Position numbers and translations under genes: made by a program. A DNA stretch of 8,231 nucleotides, from assembly GCA_051878085.1 (NCBI GenBank), contig JBJEJN010000151.1, positions 1-8,231 on the forward strand, given 5' to 3'. Under the pieces are notes generated by a model that was not told where the DNA came from, searched no databases, and saw only the letters and a program-made list of their open reading frames with translations. The stretch is from SFTH01 sp051878085. Its GTDB lineage: Bacteria > Bacillota > Clostridia > Christensenellales > Aristaeellaceae. Shown here one piece after another: positions 6,768-8,231 of the stretch (its first letter is position 1; each line of letters starts with the position of its first letter).

Positions 6768-7757
6768 TCAGTTTGCAATCGCGTCGTCAAACTTGATGTT
6801 GGAGGGCTTGAAGTCCACCTTGTGCACGAAGGCTGCGGCCTCGGTGGCGCCGTCGATGCGGTCCATGCCGCTGTCCTCCCACTCCACGGAGAGCGGGCCG
6901 TCGTAGCCAGCGGCGTTGAGCACGCGGATGATCTCCTCAAAGTTCACATCGCCGTGGCCCAGCGAGCGGAAGTTCCAGCCGCGGCGCAGGTCGCCGAAGT
7001 CGATGTGGGAGCCCAGCAGGCCGCTGCGGCCGTCCAGCGTGACGGCGGCGTCCTTCATGTGGACGTGGTACACGCGGTCGATGAAGTCCTGCAGGAACAG
7101 GTGGGGCTTGATGCCCTGCCAGATCAGGTGGCTGGGGTCGAAGTTCAGGCCGAACTCGGGGCGGTCCGCAAACTTCTCCAGCAGCTTCTTGGTGGAATAG
7201 TAGTCAAAGGCGATCTCGCTGGGATGCACCTCCAGCGCGAACACCACGCCGTGCTTCTTGAACTCGTCCAGGATGGGGCTCCACAGGCGAACGATCTCGT
7301 CAAAGCCGTCCTCGACCATCTGCTCGGTGGTCTGCGGGAAGGAGTAGAGATAGCGCCAGATCGGGGAGCCGGTGAAGCCGGTGATGATCTTCACGCCGAA
7401 CTTCTCCGCCACAGCGGGGGCCTTCTTCATGGTCTCGATGCCCCAGTTGCGAATGGCCTCGGGCTGGTCCGCCAGCTCGGCGGGCGCAAAGTTGTTCAGG
7501 CGTGGATCGGGCGCGTCGCCCACGCACTGGCCGATGATGTGGCATGCCAGCGCCTTCATGATCAGGCCGTTCTTCTCCAGGTTCTCCTTGATCCAGGCGA
7601 CGTAGGCATCGTCCGTCAGAGCGCGGTCGATATCGATGCCGTTGCCCCAGCAGGCCACTTCGAGGCCGTCGTAGCCCATCTTCTTGGCGAGCACGCACAA
7701 TTCGTCAAACGGCAGATCCGCCCACTGGCAGGTGCAAAGCGTTACAGGTCTTCCCAT
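6768..7757 (-). CDS. Sugar phosphate isomerase/epimerase family TIM-barrel enzyme (xylose-isomerase-like)
   Basis: A 329-residue cytoplasmic enzyme of the xylose-isomerase-like TIM-barrel superfamily (AP endonuclease family 2 fold), expected to bind one divalent metal and isomerise, epimerise or cleave a sugar or keto-sugar. The start QWADLPFDEL followed by GYDGLEVACWG (28-38) is typical of a subgroup paired with Gfo/Idh/MocA enzymes. Likely metal and catalytic residues are Glu176 in ALEVHPSE, Asp208 and His210 in NFDPSHL, His231/His233 in HVHMKD (231-236) and Glu292/Glu294 in SVEWED. No signal peptide or membrane segment is seen. It is the first gene of the operon: GGAGG (7767-7771) lies 9 bases before the ATG, and a strong promoter lies about 95 bases upstream. 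The annotation names the superfamily only; members include inosose dehydratases, tagatose/psicose 3-epimerases and enzymes acting on 3-keto-glycosides, and the sequence alone does not decide. Confidence 0.9.
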   Translation of the reverse strand: MGRPVTLCTCQWADLPFDELCVLAKKMGYDGLEVACWGNGIDIDRALTDDAYVAWIKENLEKNGLIMKALACHIIGQCVGDAPDPRLNNFAPAELADQPEAIRNWGIETMKKAPAVAEKFGVKIITGFTGSPIWRYLYSFPQTTEQMVEDGFDEIVRLWSPILDEFKKHGVVFALEVHPSEIAFDYYSTKKLLEKFADRPEFGLNFDPSHLIWQGIKPHLFLQDFIDRVYHVHMKDAAVTLDGRSGLLGSHIDFGDLRRGWNFRSLGHGDVNFEEIIRVLNAAGYDGPLSVEWEDSGMDRIDGATEAAAFVHKVDFKPSNIKFDDAIAN

Positions 7758-7775
7758 TTTCTTCTACCTCCATTA

Positions 7776-7835
7776 TCATTTTCCAGGGTCATATTAAAAA
7801 TCCAACATTTTGCACGTTCACGAAGTCATTTTCCA
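7776..7835. repeat. Two copies of a 10-bp motif 50 bp apart in the operon leader
   Basis: TCATTTTCCA occurs at 7776-7785 and again at 7826-7835, start to start exactly 50 bp. CATTTT recurs at 7805-7810 between them. The outer copy lies about 10-20 bases after the predicted transcription start and the inner one just ahead of the ribosome binding site. They may be binding sites for a regulator on one DNA face, or leader RNA elements. No protein is identified. Confidence 0.4.
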
Positions 7836-7851
7836 CGCGCTGTTGTAAAAA

Positions 7852-7880
7852 ATTATACAGCTTTATACCAAATATGTCAA
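7852..7880 (-). promoter_or_regulatory. Sigma-A promoter of the sugar operon
   Basis: On the minus strand TTGACA (7875-7880) and TATAAT (7852-7857) are both consensus and are separated by exactly 17 bases. Transcription should start near 7845, giving a leader of about 88 bases before the isomerase ATG. An unregulated consensus promoter would be very strong, so repression is likely. GCTGT (7839-7843) and ACAGC (7857-7861) flank the -10 box as inverted arms, a possible but weak operator. Confidence 0.85.
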
Positions 7881-8065
7881 CCCAGATTTAACCTAAAAAT
7901 ATATCTGCATGAAAACGGCCGCCCCGTGGAAAACGCTTCGCCCTTCTCATGTTTTTCCGGCGGGGCTGTGCGCTCCTCCTCCCCCACCGGCCCGTGCCGA
8001 CCAACCATCCAGGCTGACGGAATCCGGGCAGAGTCGCGGTCTTGCGCCTGCTCCTCTCCCGCACC
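7881..8065. other. Non-coding stretch between the two divergent promoters, with a large stem-loop
   Basis: Together with the flanking promoters and leader this belongs to the 398-base gap 7758-8155, which holds no convincing gene. The first 30 bases are AT-rich and the rest GC-rich. A stem-loop spans 7921-7966: GCCCCG (7921-7926) pairs with CGGGGC (7961-7966), and GGAAAAC (7928-7934) pairs with GTTTTTCC (7951-7958) with one bulged T, around a 16-base loop. Neither side is followed by a clear T-tract; the minus strand continues GGCCGTTTTC. A weak minus-strand open frame at 7877-8131 has a TTG start without a ribosome binding site and is not called. Confidence 0.45.
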
Positions 8066-8083
8066 TATTGTAAAGTTACAATA
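8066..8083. promoter_or_regulatory. Perfect 18-bp palindrome, possible operator
   Basis: TATTGTAA, AG, TTACAATA: 8-bp arms match perfectly around a 2-bp centre. It ends 16 bases before the -35 box of the tRNA-Thr promoter and has the size and symmetry of a dimeric regulator site. It is not followed by a T-tract in either direction. No regulator can be named. Confidence 0.45.
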
Positions 8084-8099
8084 AACTTTGAAAATCCCC

Positions 8100-8128
8100 T
8101 TGCTTTTTGATGGGAGATGTAGTATAAT
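8100..8128 (+). promoter_or_regulatory. Promoter of tRNA-Thr
   Basis: TTGCTT (8100-8105) and TATAAT (8123-8128) are separated by 17 bases. The start is expected near 8135, leaving roughly 20 bases of 5' leader to be removed by RNase P before the mature tRNA end at 8156. Confidence 0.8.
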
Positions 8129-8155
8129 CAATCTCGCGTCAAGGAAAGGCGACGT

Positions 8156-8231
<76 letters not shown>

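Noticed and set aside
5964..8084. 706-residue plus-strand open frame
   Set aside because: It runs antisense to the oxidoreductase and isomerase genes and into the non-coding region. Its composition is rich in Val, Ala, His, Leu and Gly with no family motif, as expected from the antisense of GC-rich codons.
7877..8131. 84-residue minus-strand open frame in the intergenic region
   Set aside because: TTG start inside the tRNA promoter region, no Shine-Dalgarno, no family resemblance, and it overlaps the operon promoter at its end.

Overview
The window looks like chromosomal DNA from a GC-rich, Clostridia-like member of the Firmicutes. This is inferred from the strong AGGAGG-type ribosome binding sites, textbook sigma-A promoters (TTGACA-17-TATAAT), a tRNA gene with encoded CCA, a DUF815-type ATPase of the kind common in Firmicutes, and strong G/C third-position bias. 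That bias also produces long antisense open frames, which are not genes. The species cannot be named from the sequence alone.

Layout: (1) 1-354 (+) is the 3' end of leuB (leucine biosynthesis), closed by a hairpin. (2) 423-1748 (+) is a predicted AAA+ ATPase of the DUF815 family, starting at TTG behind a strong Shine-Dalgarno. (3) 1749-1880 is a convergent intergenic region with two long perfect hairpins. (4) 7757 down to 1881 (-) is a five-gene sugar-uptake and catabolism operon, in transcription order: xylose-isomerase-like TIM-barrel isomerase/epimerase, Gfo/Idh/MocA NAD(P)-dependent oxidoreductase, secreted sugar-binding protein, double-domain sugar ABC ATPase (RbsA/MglA type), and RbsC-type permease. 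(5) 7758-8155 is a 398-base non-coding region with the operon promoter, a repeated motif, a GC-rich stem-loop, an 18-bp perfect palindrome and the promoter of (6) tRNA-Thr(GGU), whose CCA ends exactly at the window edge.

How the operon works (inference): the ABC transporter (binding protein, one double-NBD ATPase and one permease, the latter presumably a homodimer) imports a monosaccharide, polyol or small glycoside. The Gfo/Idh/MocA enzyme then oxidises a hydroxyl to a ketone, and the TIM-barrel enzyme isomerises, epimerises or cleaves the keto-sugar. No kinase, aldolase or regulator is in the window, so the substrate is unknown and further steps must be encoded elsewhere. The binding-protein gene is followed by two GC-rich hairpins before the ATPase gene, a layout that would raise binding-protein output over the membrane parts.

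The window is mostly ordinary metabolism. The more notable points are the ATPase, in which one composite nucleotide site appears degenerate on both faces (no Walker A lysine, Asn in place of the catalytic Glu, broken opposing signature), the binding protein without a lipobox, a 10-bp repeat spaced exactly 50 bp in the operon leader, and an 18-bp palindrome upstream of the tRNA-Thr promoter. I found no CRISPR array, transposon, phage gene or defence system.
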